A stretch of 64,000 nucleotides of DNA from Candidatus Nanopelagicales bacterium (GCA_017848795.1 JAFIHG010000014.1:34396-98395), one strand, 5' to 3'; shown: positions 18,517 to 29,267, counted from the first letter of the stretch. Program-made: numbers and translations. Notes: a model not told the origin generated them from the letters alone.

Positions 18517-18535
18517 CTGTGCCTGACCCGACCGG

Positions 18536-20188
18536 TCAGTCGGTGTCGCCGGCGAGGATCTCGTCGGCGTCGACGATGCGGTACGCGTACCCCTGCTCGG
18601 CGAGGAAGCGCTGGCGGTGGGCGGCGAAGTCGGCGTCGACCGTGTCGCGGGCGACGACGGCGTAGAAGCGGGCGGTACGCCCGTCAGCCTTGGGGCGCAG
18701 GACCCGTCCGAGGCGCTGCGCCTCCTCCTGGCGGGACCCGAACGATCCCGAGACCTGGATCGCGACGCTCGCCTCGGGCAGGTCGACCGAGAAGTTCGCG
18801 ACCTTGCTGACCACCAGCACCCGTACCTCGCCGGTACGGAACTGCTCGAAGAGCTCCTGCCGCGCCTTCACCGTCGTCTCGCCGGTGATCACGGCGGCGT
18901 CGAGGTGCTCGGCGAGCTCGTGCAGCTGGTCGAGGTACTGCCCGATGACCAGCACCTGCTCGTCGGCGTGGCGGCGCAGCAGCGCGTCGACGACGCGCGT
19001 CTTGCGGTCGCTGGAGGCGGCGAGCCGGTAGCGGTCCTCGGGTTCGGCGGTGGCGTACAGCAGCCGCTCGCGGTCGTCAAGGGTCACCCGTACCTCGACG
19101 CAGTCGGCGGGGGCGATGTAGCCCTGGTGCTCGATGTCCTTCCACGGCGCGTCGTACCGCTTGGGTCCGATGAGGGAGAAGACATCGCCCTCGCGGCCGT
19201 CCTCGCGTACCAGCGTCGCCGTCAGCCCGAGCCGCCGGCGGGCCTGGATGTCGGCGGTGAACCGGAAGATCGGGGCGGGGAGCAGGTGGACCTCGTCGTA
19301 GACGATCAGTCCCCAGTCGCGCGCGTCGAAGAGCTCGAGGTGGTTGTACACGCCCTTGCGCTTGGTGGTCATGACCTGGTAGGTCGCGATCGTCACCGGG
19401 CGGATCTCCTTGCGCGCGCCGGAGTATTCGCCGATCTCGTCCTCGGTGAGAGTGGTACGCCGCAGCAGCTCGTCACGCCACTGCCGGGCGGCGACGGTGT
19501 TCGTCACAAGGATCAGCGTCGTCGCCTGCGCGATCGCCATCGCCGCGGCGCCGACGATCGTCTTGCCGGCGCCGCAGGGGAGCACGACGACCCCCGACCC
19601 TCCGTCCCAGAACCCCTGGGCGGCCTGGCGCTGGTAGTCGCGCATCGCCCAGCCGTCCTCCACCAGCGCGATCGGGTGGGCCTCACCGTCCACGTACCCC
19701 GCGACGTCGTCGGCCGGCCATCCCAGCTTCAGTAGCACCTGCTTGAGGTGGCCCCGTTCGCTGGGGTGCACGACGACGGAGTCCTTGTCGATCCGCGCAC
19801 CGACGAGCGGTTCGACCTTCTTGCTGCGCAGCACCTCTTCGAGTACGGCGGTGTCGAATGCGTGCAGTACGAGCCCGTGCGCCGGGTGCTTGCGCAGCTG
19901 CAGCCGCCCGTACCGGTCCATGGTCTCGGCGACGTCGATGAGCAGCGCGTGCGGCACCGGGTAGCGCGAGTAGCGCAGCAGCACGTCGATGACGCCCTCG
20001 GCGTCGTGCCCCGCGGCGCGTGCGTTCCACAGCCCGAGCGGGGTCAGCCGGTACGTGTGAATGTGCTCCGGGGCGCGCTCCAGCTCGGCGAACGGGGCGA
20101 TCTCGTGCCGGCACTGGTCGGCGAGCAGGTGGTCGGCCTCGAGCAGCAGCGTCTTGTCGCTCTGCACGATCAGCGGTCCCTCGTTCAC
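18536..20188 (-). CDS. XPB/Ssl2-type DNA repair helicase
   Basis: 550 residues, superfamily 2. Walker A is LPCGAGKTIVG, the DEAD-like box is YDEVHLLPAP, and TATLVREDGRE contains the RED motif typical of XPB. Motif VI is QEEAQRLGRVLRP. The N-terminal third matches the XPB damage-recognition region. Bacterial XPB proteins are 3'-5' helicases thought to act in excision repair. The start is GTG 20188 (VNEGPLIVQSDKTLLLEADH). Readings starting further upstream run through the dispersed hairpin at 20210-20270 and are rejected. The partner gene lies just upstream on the same strand, as in mycobacteria (Rv0861c-Rv0862c). Confidence 0.93.
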   Translation of the reverse strand: MNEGPLIVQSDKTLLLEADHLLADQCRHEIAPFAELERAPEHIHTYRLTPLGLWNARAAGHDAEGVIDVLLRYSRYPVPHALLIDVAETMDRYGRLQLRKHPAHGLVLHAFDTAVLEEVLRSKKVEPLVGARIDKDSVVVHPSERGHLKQVLLKLGWPADDVAGYVDGEAHPIALVEDGWAMRDYQRQAAQGFWDGGSGVVVLPCGAGKTIVGAAAMAIAQATTLILVTNTVAARQWRDELLRRTTLTEDEIGEYSGARKEIRPVTIATYQVMTTKRKGVYNHLELFDARDWGLIVYDEVHLLPAPIFRFTADIQARRRLGLTATLVREDGREGDVFSLIGPKRYDAPWKDIEHQGYIAPADCVEVRVTLDDRERLLYATAEPEDRYRLAASSDRKTRVVDALLRRHADEQVLVIGQYLDQLHELAEHLDAAVITGETTVKARQELFEQFRTGEVRVLVVSKVANFSVDLPEASVAIQVSGSFGSRQEEAQRLGRVLRPKADGRTARFYAVVARDTVDADFAAHRQRFLAEQGYAYRIVDADEILAGDTD

Positions 20189-20209
20189 CGCCCCATCCTG
20201 CCACCGCCG

Positions 20210-20270
20210 CGTGTCCCTGCTCGAATCGTCGTTAACTCTCGGAGTTAACGACGATTCGAGCAGGGACACG
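20210..20270. repeat. Dispersed hairpin repeat, copy 4 (compensatory change)
   Basis: Perfect 29-nt arms (20210-20238 and 20242-20270). Compared with copies 2 and 3, the loop-proximal GTCAACTC/GAGTTGAC is GTTAACTC/GAGTTAAC. Both arms changed together, so pairing is kept. It lies between the helicase-associated gene and xpb, 22 nt upstream of the xpb start. Confidence 0.93.
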
Positions 20271-20313
20271 GGCAGGTGGGGAGGTGGTCGGTCGCCCTGT
20301 CAGAGGGGGTGAG

Positions 20314-22398
20314 CTAACGCGTGGTGATGGGGAGTACGGCGGTGATGCGGGCGAGCGTGAACGTACGCACCTGGGCGGTCCGTACGTCGTACGCCGTGAG
20401 GAAACCGGCCTCGAGCCGAAGCGGTTCCACCACCCGCTCGGTGGTGAGCCCGGCACGGTCCGCGTAGCCGATCCACACCTCCTGCTCGGCGGCGACCGCG
20501 TCGTGCAGGACGGCGAGCGTCTCGCTGCTCGTCGAGCGCGGCAGCCGCCCCGACCCTCCGCTGCCCCCCGTGATGCGCTCGCCGACGGTCACGTCACCGG
20601 CCCGCAGTGCGCGTACCGCGGCATCGACGACCTCGCCGGCCGGCGGTCCAGGCTCGGCCGGGGCAGCCCCCGGCACCCCCCGCAGCGGCGACCGGTGCGC
20701 GGCGGGACGCTGTGCGACAGGGACACCGTCGGTCGACTCTTCGGCGGGCAGGTAGCCGCCCTCGCGCAGCGTGCTCATCAGCAGGCTCGGCGCGGCGGCC
20801 GAGACGAGCACGGTGTCCGCAATCCGTACGAGCCCAAGTGCCCGGGTCGCCCGGTCGGCGAGCAACGACGCGACCGTGCCGGGGTCGTCGCACCGTACGT
20901 AGCTGGCGGCCGGACCGACCCGGACCCTGCCGTGCCGGTTCCCCAGGTCGGTGACGAGGTACTCGAGCGGCTGCGGCACGGGCGTACGGGACCGTTCGCG
21001 CAGCACCGCGAGCACCCGCGCTGCGCTCCATCCGGCGTCGAGCGCCCGGCGCACCGAGGTCTCGGTGAACCGGTAGACGGTCGCGCCGCCCGTCGACTCG
21101 ACGTCGGCGAGCAGCGCGAGGTCCGCGGCAAGGTCCGGTACGAGCGGGCCGGGAGCGACAGCGGTGCCGTCCGCCTGCAGCAGCACGTGGTCCACGGGCA
21201 CCGGCAGCAGCGGCTCGACGGCGCGGACGAGCGCCGCGCCGACCGGATCCGCGCCCGCCTCCTGCCTGGGGTCGGTGGTGAGCAGTGCCCGGCCCGTGTC
21301 CGCCAGCGCTCCCAGTCCGGTCACGCCGAGCAGTTCCGCTTCGTCGAGGGTCGCGTCGTACAGCAAGCGCTGCAGTGCGGACTCGCGTCGCGGATGGTGC
21401 CAGGCGAGGTGAGCGGCGAGCTGCTCACGGTCGGGCGCGGTGCCTTCCGGGAGCCGGCGCAGCGCCTCCAGCACCGCCCTCCGGACATCCGTCGCCCCCG
21501 CTCGCCGGACGTCCCACGTGAGCAGGTTCGGCCGCGGTTCGGTGCCGAGCAGTGCGGGTACGGCGGCCATCTCGAACCACGCCCGTGCGAGCTCGGCCCA
21601 CTGCTCGGCGAGCGGCAGCGTGCGCCAGGTGTCGAAGCGCGGTGTCGGGCACCAGGCCGCAGCGGACCCGACCTCGTTGCCCAGCAGCTGCGCGGCGTTC
21701 ACCACCTCGACCAGCAGCGCGGTCACCTGCTGGTCCTGTCCGAGCGCGGTGGCGGTACGGGCGAGGTCGCGTACGCCCAGGCCGCCCGCGCGCAGCCGAC
21801 GCGGTGGCGCGCTCGACCAGGCCGTGAGCAGGTCGGTCGCGTTCCGCACGAACGACGCGGCCTGCCCGCCGGCGTGCCGCGCGACACGGGCGGGCGGTTC
21901 GCTCGCCACCGCACCGACCGCCGGTGGGTGCGGCTGCGGGTGCGCCAGCGGCTCGGCAGCGGCGCCGCGCACCGGCGCGGCCCCGCCGAGCAGCTGCCGT
22001 ACCGCGTTCACCACGCGGTACTCCTGCGGGCCGTCCCACAGCAGCGCACGTTCGTGCAGCAGCGCGGCCGCGGTCTCGAGGTCGCCGCGCTCGACGCCCG
22101 GCAGCCGTGCGGCGAGCTCGACCGGAGCGGCCGGACCGTCCAGCGCGGCGTACGCCTGCAGCACCTGCAACGACCAGAGATCCAGCCCGTCGAGTACTTC
22201 GGTCAGCGACCGGACCGTGGTGGCGCGGTTGGCCAGCGCGCCGAAGCCTGCCGGTACCGGGTGCAGCAGATCGGTACGGGCGCGCAGCAGCGCCGCCAGC
22301 TGGATGTCGTCGCGCTGGCGCAGATCCTCGGTCAACGAGCGCACTTTGCGCGCCCCGTCCGAGGAACTGTCCCGCCCGAGCGGCGTCGATCCGGCCAT
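20314..22398 (-). CDS. Helicase-associated protein (XPB N-terminal-like, WYL-type C-terminus)
   Basis: 694 residues from ATG 22398. The first two thirds are alpha-helical winged-helix repeats; the middle LEYLVTDLGNRHGRVRVGPAASYVRCDD is characteristic of the Helicase_C_3/XPB-Ssl2-like domain. The C-terminal part EQEVWIGYADRAGLTTERVVEPLRL looks like a WYL domain, which senses nucleic acid or nucleotides. It corresponds by order and architecture to mycobacterial Rv0862c, next to the XPB helicase Rv0861c. A joint role in DNA repair is inferred. An in-frame GTG at 22407 is an alternative start. Confidence 0.85.
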   Translation of the reverse strand: MAGSTPLGRDSSSDGARKVRSLTEDLRQRDDIQLAALLRARTDLLHPVPAGFGALANRATTVRSLTEVLDGLDLWSLQVLQAYAALDGPAAPVELAARLPGVERGDLETAAALLHERALLWDGPQEYRVVNAVRQLLGGAAPVRGAAAEPLAHPQPHPPAVGAVASEPPARVARHAGGQAASFVRNATDLLTAWSSAPPRRLRAGGLGVRDLARTATALGQDQQVTALLVEVVNAAQLLGNEVGSAAAWCPTPRFDTWRTLPLAEQWAELARAWFEMAAVPALLGTEPRPNLLTWDVRRAGATDVRRAVLEALRRLPEGTAPDREQLAAHLAWHHPRRESALQRLLYDATLDEAELLGVTGLGALADTGRALLTTDPRQEAGADPVGAALVRAVEPLLPVPVDHVLLQADGTAVAPGPLVPDLAADLALLADVESTGGATVYRFTETSVRRALDAGWSAARVLAVLRERSRTPVPQPLEYLVTDLGNRHGRVRVGPAASYVRCDDPGTVASLLADRATRALGLVRIADTVLVSAAAPSLLMSTLREGGYLPAEESTDGVPVAQRPAAHRSPLRGVPGAAPAEPGPPAGEVVDAAVRALRAGDVTVGERITGGSGGSGRLPRSTSSETLAVLHDAVAAEQEVWIGYADRAGLTTERVVEPLRLEAGFLTAYDVRTAQVRTFTLARITAVLPITTR

Positions 22399-22483
22399 CC
22401 GGCACACGTTACGCCGCTGCCGCGTGCTGTCCTCACTCGTGCGGCTGGCGCTTTCCGGTTCGGCGTCGCGGCGGAGCGGCCGT

Positions 22484-22489
22484 TAGCAT
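22484..22489 (+). promoter_or_regulatory. Putative -10 of the cold-shock gene
   Basis: TAGCAT at 22484-22489 predicts a leader of about 70 nt containing the two hairpins at 22498-22541. No convincing -35 was seen. Confidence 0.4.
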
Positions 22490-22497
22490 TGAGGTCC

Positions 22498-22541
22498 GAC
22501 CCGAAGCCGTCGGGTCTCCGCGCCGGGTCCACTGACCCGGC
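22498..22541 (+). promoter_or_regulatory. Leader with mutually exclusive hairpins before the cold-shock gene
   Basis: Hairpin 1 is GACCCG (22498-22503) with CGGGTC (22511-22516). Hairpin 2 is GCCGGGTC (22522-22529) with GACCCGGC (22534-22541). The four segments carry the same complementary hexamer, so 1 can pair with 2 or 3, and 4 with 3 or 2. Such an arrangement could switch with temperature. Confidence 0.5.
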
Positions 22542-22564
22542 GTACGCACGAGATGGGGTACGCG

Positions 22565-22948
22565 GTGCCGACCGGCAAGGTGAAGTGGTTCGACAGCGAG
22601 AAGGGTTTCGGCTTCCTCGCCAGTGACGAGGGCGAGCAGGTGTTCGTGCACGCCTCCGCGCTGCCCGAGGGGACGACCACGCTGCGGCCGGGCACTCGCG
22701 TCGAGTTCGGCGTCGCCGACGGACGGCGCGGTCCGTCCGCGCTCTCGGTGCGCGTCCTCGAGCCGGTCGCGAGCGTCGTCAAGGGCAAGCGCCGCCCCGC
22801 CGATGACCTCGCTCCGATCGTGGAGGATCTGATCAAACTGCTGGACGGGCTGTCGAACAACCTGCGTCGGGGTCGTTACCCGGACGACGCGCACGCGGCC
22901 AAGGTCGCCGCCGTGCTACGCGCCGTGGCCGACGACCTGGACGTGTGA
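22565..22948 (+). CDS. Long cold-shock domain protein (mycobacterial CspB type)
   Basis: 127 residues. A cold-shock domain occupies 1-65 with RNP1 KGFGFL and RNP2-like VFVHASAL. A helical tail of about 55 residues, including PIVEDLIKLLDGLSNNLRRGRYPDD, is characteristic of the long actinobacterial CspB. The start is GTG 22565, giving VPTGKVKWFD, which matches the family start MPTGKVKW; ATG 22553 would add four residues. It binds single-stranded RNA or DNA. The DUF3027 gene follows after 7 bp on the same strand, so the two form an operon. The gene diverges from the XPB-partner gene. Confidence 0.93.
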   Translation: MPTGKVKWFDSEKGFGFLASDEGEQVFVHASALPEGTTTLRPGTRVEFGVADGRRGPSALSVRVLEPVASVVKGKRRPADDLAPIVEDLIKLLDGLSNNLRRGRYPDDAHAAKVAAVLRAVADDLDV

Positions 22949-22955
22949 GGTCGCT

Positions 22956-23738
22956 GTGCCACCACGTACTTCCCGTACGGCGGACCAGGCCTGCCTCGAC
23001 GCCGCTGCCCAGGCCCGCGAGGCCGCTGTCGCCGCCGCTCCTGCCGGCGCGGTCGGCGACTGGCTCGAGGCGGTCGTCGAGGCCGACCGGGTGGTGACGC
23101 ACTACTTCGCCGCCACGACCCCGGCGTACCCGGGATGGCGCTGGGCGGTGACCGTCGCCCGGGCGGCGCGCGCGCGGGCCGTGACGATCGACGAGGTCGT
23201 GCTGCTCCCGGGGGAGGGCGCGCTGCTCGCCCCGGAGTGGGTCCCGTGGGTGGAACGGGTCGCGCCCGGTGACCTGGGGGTGGGCGACCTGCTCCCACCC
23301 GAGCCGGGCGACCCCCGTCTGGAGCCCGGCTACACCGGCAGCGACGCGGTCGATCCCGCCGACGAACCCGCCGGCGACGCCCCGCTGCGCCCGGAGCAGT
23401 GGGAGCTCGGCCTGGGCCGGGTCGAGGTGCTCTCCGCGCTCGGACGCGACGAGGCCGTCGACCGCTGGCACGAGGGCGATTTCGGCCCGGAGTCGGCGAT
23501 GGCCAAGGCGGCGCCCGCGCATTGCGCGTCGTGCGGCTTCCTGGTTCCCGTCGGGGGAGCACTCGGGCAGCAGTTCGGCTTGTGCGCCAACGAGATGTCC
23601 CCCGCCGACGGTCGGGTCGTCGACCTCGGCTACGGGTGCGGTGCCCACTCCCGTACGCCGCTCGTGGCGGGCACCGGGATCCCGGTGTCGGAGCTGATCG
23701 AGGACGTCGGCTACGACTTCGAGCCGGCGTCGCGGTAG
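22956..23738 (+). CDS. DUF3027 protein
   Basis: 260 residues. DWLEAVVEADRVVTHYFAATTPAYPGWRWAV and WVPWVERVAPGDLGVGDLLPP are the hallmark blocks of DUF3027. HCASCGFLVPVGGALGQQFGLCANEMSPADG adds four cysteines that could bind zinc. The family is confined to actinobacteria and typically follows a cold-shock gene, as here (7-bp gap). Its last 28 nt overlap the convergent DUF2530 gene. Function unknown; a nucleic-acid role is inferred from linkage only. Confidence 0.9.
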   Translation: MPPRTSRTADQACLDAAAQAREAAVAAAPAGAVGDWLEAVVEADRVVTHYFAATTPAYPGWRWAVTVARAARARAVTIDEVVLLPGEGALLAPEWVPWVERVAPGDLGVGDLLPPEPGDPRLEPGYTGSDAVDPADEPAGDAPLRPEQWELGLGRVEVLSALGRDEAVDRWHEGDFGPESAMAKAAPAHCASCGFLVPVGGALGQQFGLCANEMSPADGRVVDLGYGCGAHSRTPLVAGTGIPVSELIEDVGYDFEPASR

Positions 23739-23950
23739 GCCCGCGCACGCCGCACCACGTACGGCAGTCCGAGCAACCCGAGCCCGGCACCGGTGACGCA
23801 CACCCACAGCCACCAGCCGTTGCCGGCCTCGGCGAGCCGGTCGCGCATCGCGAACGCCAGCACCGCCAGCACCGCCCACACCACCGTCCCGACCGCCACG
23901 GCGCGTACGCCGTCGACGTCGAGCGGTCGGGGCTGCTGCGGATCGGGCAC
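23711..23950 (-). CDS. DUF2530 small membrane protein
   Basis: 79 residues from GTG 23950 (VPDPQQPRPLDVDGVRAVAVG). Two transmembrane helices (about 20-38 and 47-66) are followed by a basic tail VVRRARAYRDAGSKS, matching DUF2530 of actinobacteria. Longer upstream readings have poor codon character and no start signals. Its 3' end overlaps the DUF3027 gene by 28 nt in convergent orientation. Function unknown. Confidence 0.82.
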   Translation of the reverse strand: MPDPQQPRPLDVDGVRAVAVGTVVWAVLAVLAFAMRDRLAEAGNGWWLWVCVTGAGLGLLGLPYVVRRARAYRDAGSKS

Positions 23951-24000
23951 GGGCCAGACGCTACCGCCGGGCGGTCGGCACCAGCACCTACCCTGGCGGC

Positions 24001-24099
24001 GTGAACCCGCGGACCCGGCGCCTGGTGACGCTCGTCGTGCTCGTCGGGCTCGTCGTCCTCGCGATCGTCGTCGCCACCGTGAACGGGCTGCGCGGCTGA
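24001..24099 (+). CDS. 32-residue single-helix membrane peptide
   Basis: GTG 24001 opens a 32-codon frame: a basic start (MNPRTRRLV), one strongly hydrophobic helix (TLVVLVGLVVLAIVVATV) and the end NGLRG. A TACCCT -10 hexamer (23989-23994) is exactly 6 nt upstream of the GTG, the arrangement of leaderless actinobacterial genes. The codon third positions are almost all G or C. It diverges from the DUF2530 gene and precedes the maleylpyruvate-isomerase-family gene. I do not recognise a named family. It could be a small regulatory or structural membrane protein. Confidence 0.55.
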   Translation: MNPRTRRLVTLVVLVGLVVLAIVVATVNGLRG

Positions 24100-24131
24100 C
24101 GGTGTCGCAGGGGGCTGACAGGATCGCCGCC

Positions 24132-24908
24132 ATGGTGGTCCCGGAGCCGATCGGCAGCCTCGATGCGACGGCGCTGCCGGCGCCGTCCTACCTCGCGCAC
24201 CTGCGCAGCGACGCGGCGCGACTACGCGCCGTCGCCGCCGACGCCCTGGACCGCGAGGTGCCCTCCTGCCCGGGGTGGCGGACCGCGGACCTCGTCGCGC
24301 ACGTCGCGGAGGTCTACGCGGACAAGACCCTCACCATGCGGCGGGGCGCGGCACCTGCTGCTGGTGCCGTCGCGAACGAGCTGCGCGCGACGCCGGACCC
24401 GCTCGCGGCCTTCGACCGATGGCTCGCCGAGCTCGCGCAGGAGCTGACGAGCCGAGCGCCGCAGCAGCGCACATGGACCTGGTGGCCACCGGACCAGAGC
24501 GTCGGGTTCTGGGTGCGGCGCATGGCGCAGGAGACGCTCGTGCACCGGTGGGATGCCGAGCTTGCCGCGGGCCGGCCCGGTCCGTTGAACCCCGCCCTGG
24601 CCGCCGATGGGGTCGACGAGCTGCTCGGGTGGCTGGCCTACCCGCCGCCGGACAGCGATCCGCAGGCGCGTGGCCGGGTGCGGGTCAGCGGTGCCGACCA
24701 TGCGTGGCTCGTCGAGCTGCGACCTGGCGCGTTCGAGCCGCGTGGGGCGAGCGGGGCCGCGGACAGCGCGGACGTGACGGTGACGGGCGAGCCGGCCGAC
24801 CTGCTGCTCTGGCTCTGGGGCCGTACGCCCGCCGACGCTCTCACGGTCACCGGCGATCCTGACGTGCGAGCCGCCTTCGAGCGGCGGCTCGCGCTGCTGC
24901 GCGACTAG
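24132..24908 (+). CDS. Maleylpyruvate isomerase family (DinB-like, mycothiol-dependent) protein
   Basis: 258 residues. The N-terminal four-helix bundle includes LDREVPSCPGWRTADLVAHVAEVYADK, whose DLVAHV motif is the usual start of the MDMPI N domain with its metal-binding His. ETLVHRWDAELA in the second half gives another conserved His/Glu set. A C-terminal SCP2-like domain contains ADVTVTGEPADLLLWLWGR. Members are metal-dependent, often mycothiol-using, transferases or isomerases. The start is ATG 24132, with CAGGAT 7 nt upstream (leaderless pattern). Substrate unknown. Confidence 0.85.
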   Translation: MVVPEPIGSLDATALPAPSYLAHLRSDAARLRAVAADALDREVPSCPGWRTADLVAHVAEVYADKTLTMRRGAAPAAGAVANELRATPDPLAAFDRWLAELAQELTSRAPQQRTWTWWPPDQSVGFWVRRMAQETLVHRWDAELAAGRPGPLNPALAADGVDELLGWLAYPPPDSDPQARGRVRVSGADHAWLVELRPGAFEPRGASGAADSADVTVTGEPADLLLWLWGRTPADALTVTGDPDVRAAFERRLALLRD

Positions 24909-24910
24909 GC

Positions 24911-25972
24911 GTGCGACACGTGCCGCTGCGCGTCATGCCGCTGTGCGTCGTGGCGCTTGCCGTCGTGGTGGGCGCGGCGGTGCTGGGTGGGGTGGTCCTC
25001 ATCCCGTCGGCGCCGGCCATCGCCGCAGCCTCCGACGCGAGCGTCGTGTGCCGCTTCGACGATCCGCGGCTCGACGAGATCAGCGGGATGGCACCGTCCC
25101 GGCGGCACCCGGGAATCCTCTGGCTGCTCAACGACTCCGGCGGGGGGCCGTACCTCTACGCGGTCGACGACACGACCTGCCGCACCCGTGCCCGGGTACG
25201 GCTGCGCGGCGCCCCTGCGCGCGACTACGAGGGCCTGGCGAGCGGTACGGATGCCCGGGGGCGCGACGTGCTCTGGGTCGGCGACATCGGCGACAACCGG
25301 GACAGCTGGCCCGAGGTGCGGGTCATCGCCGTACCCGAGCCGGCGGCGCTGCGCGACGGCGCGTCGCTGCGCGCGACGACGTACCGCTTCACCTACCCGG
25401 ACCGGCCGCGCAACGCCGAGACGCTGCTCGCCGACCCTTCCGGCCCGCGGTTGTGGGTCGTCACCAAGGCGCTGCTCGACGGTGCGATCTGGGCGCTTCC
25501 TCGACTGTCGACCGGCGAGGTGGCCACCGCCCGGCGCATCGGCGACGTCGGCGGTCTCATGACCGACGGGGCAGTCGCGCCTGACGGGTCGCGCACCGTG
25601 ATCCGCGACTACGTGTGGGCGTGGGTCTACGACGGGCTGCCCTCGCGCGCCTCGTTCGCCCGCGACCCGGTGCGCATCAGCTTGCCGAACCAGCCGCAGG
25701 GAGAGGCGCTCGCCTGGTCCGCCGACGGCACGGCGCTGCTGCTCGCGTCGGAGGCCGACGACCGGTTGCTGCGGCTGCCGCTTCCGCGCGAGGCGTGGAC
25801 CCGTACCGCCCAGGAACGCGGGACCCCGGGGGCGACACCGCCGCCCGCCGCCGAAGCCGATGCCCCGCAGCACGACGGGACCGGTGCGGGGCCGGTCACT
25901 ATCGGCGCGGCAGTGCTGCTCGGGCTGGCCGCGGTGGGCGCGTTCCTGCTCGGGCGCCGCCTGCGTACCTGA
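24911..25972 (+). CDS. Secreted propeller-like protein with C-terminal membrane anchor
   Basis: 353 residues from GTG 24911, 2 nt after the previous stop, or from ATG 24932. A signal peptide ends near residue 40 (SAPAIAAA). The body has repeated strand motifs such as ISGMAPSRRHPGILWLLNDSGG, VLWVGDIGDNRDSW and GEALAWSADGTALLLASE, consistent with a beta-propeller. A Pro/Ala linker precedes a C-terminal helix (TIGAAVLLGLAAVGAFLLG) and a basic end. The product would be exported and membrane-anchored. I cannot name the ligand or enzyme activity. It is followed within 10 bp by repeat array A. Confidence 0.7.
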   Translation: MRHVPLRVMPLCVVALAVVVGAAVLGGVVLIPSAPAIAAASDASVVCRFDDPRLDEISGMAPSRRHPGILWLLNDSGGGPYLYAVDDTTCRTRARVRLRGAPARDYEGLASGTDARGRDVLWVGDIGDNRDSWPEVRVIAVPEPAALRDGASLRATTYRFTYPDRPRNAETLLADPSGPRLWVVTKALLDGAIWALPRLSTGEVATARRIGDVGGLMTDGAVAPDGSRTVIRDYVWAWVYDGLPSRASFARDPVRISLPNQPQGEALAWSADGTALLLASEADDRLLRLPLPREAWTRTAQERGTPGATPPPAAEADAPQHDGTGAGPVTIGAAVLLGLAAVGAFLLGRRLRT

Positions 25973-25980
25973 GGCTCCCC

Positions 25981-26707
25981 GGGTGGCGGGGGAGCGTGGG
26001 CTATACCGCGCGCTGACCCGCCGGGGTGGTGGGCTTTGCCGGGTGGCGGGTGTGCGCGGGCTATACCCCACGCTGACCCGCCGACGTGGGTGGCCTTCCT
26101 GGATGGCGGGTGTACGTGGGCTATACCCGGCGCTGGCCCGCCGACGTGGCGCGGCTTCCCGGGTGGCGGGGGTGCGCGGGCTAAACCCCACGCTGACCCG
26201 CCGACGTGGGCGACCTTGCCGGGTGGCGGGTGTGCGTGGGCTATACCGCGCGCTGACCCGCCGACGTGGCGCGCTTTCCTGGGTGGCGGGTGTACGTGGG
26301 CTATACCGCGCGCTGACCCGCCGGGGTGGCGCGGCTTGCCGGGTGGCGGGGGTGCGTGGGATATACCGCGCGCTGACCCGCCGACGTGGGGGGCTTTCCT
26401 GGGTGGCGGGCGTACGGGGGCTATACCGCGCGCTGACCCGCCGAGCTGGCGCGGCTTGCCGGGTGGCGGGTGTGCGTGGGCTATACCGCGCGCTGACCCG
26501 CCGAGGTGGCGCGGCTTCCTGGGTGGCGGGTGTGCGTGGGCTATACGGCACGCTGACCCGCCGAGGTGGCGCGGCTTCCTGGGTGGCGGGTGTGCGTGGG
26601 CTATACCGCGCGCTGACCCGCCGAGGTGGCGTTCTTTGCCGGGTGGCGGGTGTACGGGGGCTATACCCCACGCTGACCCGCCGAGGTGGCGCGCTGACCC
26701 GCCGACG
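25981..26707. repeat. Palindrome array A (12 units, 60-bp period)
   Basis: Twelve units start at 25981 and recur at exactly 60 bp (26041, 26101 and so on to 26641), with a truncated unit at the end. Each has a TGGCGGG arm, an inner GC stem around GGGCTATACC and a closing ACCCGCC arm. The linker is a variant of CGAGGTGGCGCGGCTT. The array fills the gap between the propeller-like gene and the serC stop codon, which it touches. No gene is supported inside it. Confidence 0.95.
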
Positions 26708-29061
<2,354 letters not shown>

Positions 29062-29203
29062 CTGCGCTCCCGTGTCGTCCGCGCGGTCGCGCGGTCTGGC
29101 TCGCCTGCGGCCTCCGGTGTCACGGAGTTGCCGCGTATCCTGTTCGCGAGGTCGGCGTCCCGGGTGGGGACCGACTGCCTTGGGGTCAGTTTCTACCGGA
29201 CCC

Positions 29204-29243
29204 GGTCCGCAATGCGAACCCCGGGTCCGCATCGCGGTCCGCA
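29204..29243. promoter_or_regulatory. Three GGTCCGCA direct repeats between citA and pdxH
   Basis: GGTCCGCA occurs at 29204-29211, 29224-29231 and 29236-29243, each within partly symmetric flanks such as GGTCCGCAATGCGAACC. The block sits 25-64 nt upstream of pdxH and about 145 nt upstream of citA. It could be a regulator-binding cluster. No known consensus was matched. Confidence 0.4.
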
Positions 29244-29267
29244 CCGGTGCCGTGCCAGGCTGCCGAC

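Noticed and set aside
25981..26707. Long open frames through palindrome array A (and likewise B-F) encoding 20-residue repeats such as WRAYARY or WRVSAGYTA.
   Set aside because: The 60-bp period is a multiple of three and lacks stops, so several frames are open on both strands at once. There are no ribosome sites or sensible starts, and the peptides are direct read-outs of the palindrome.
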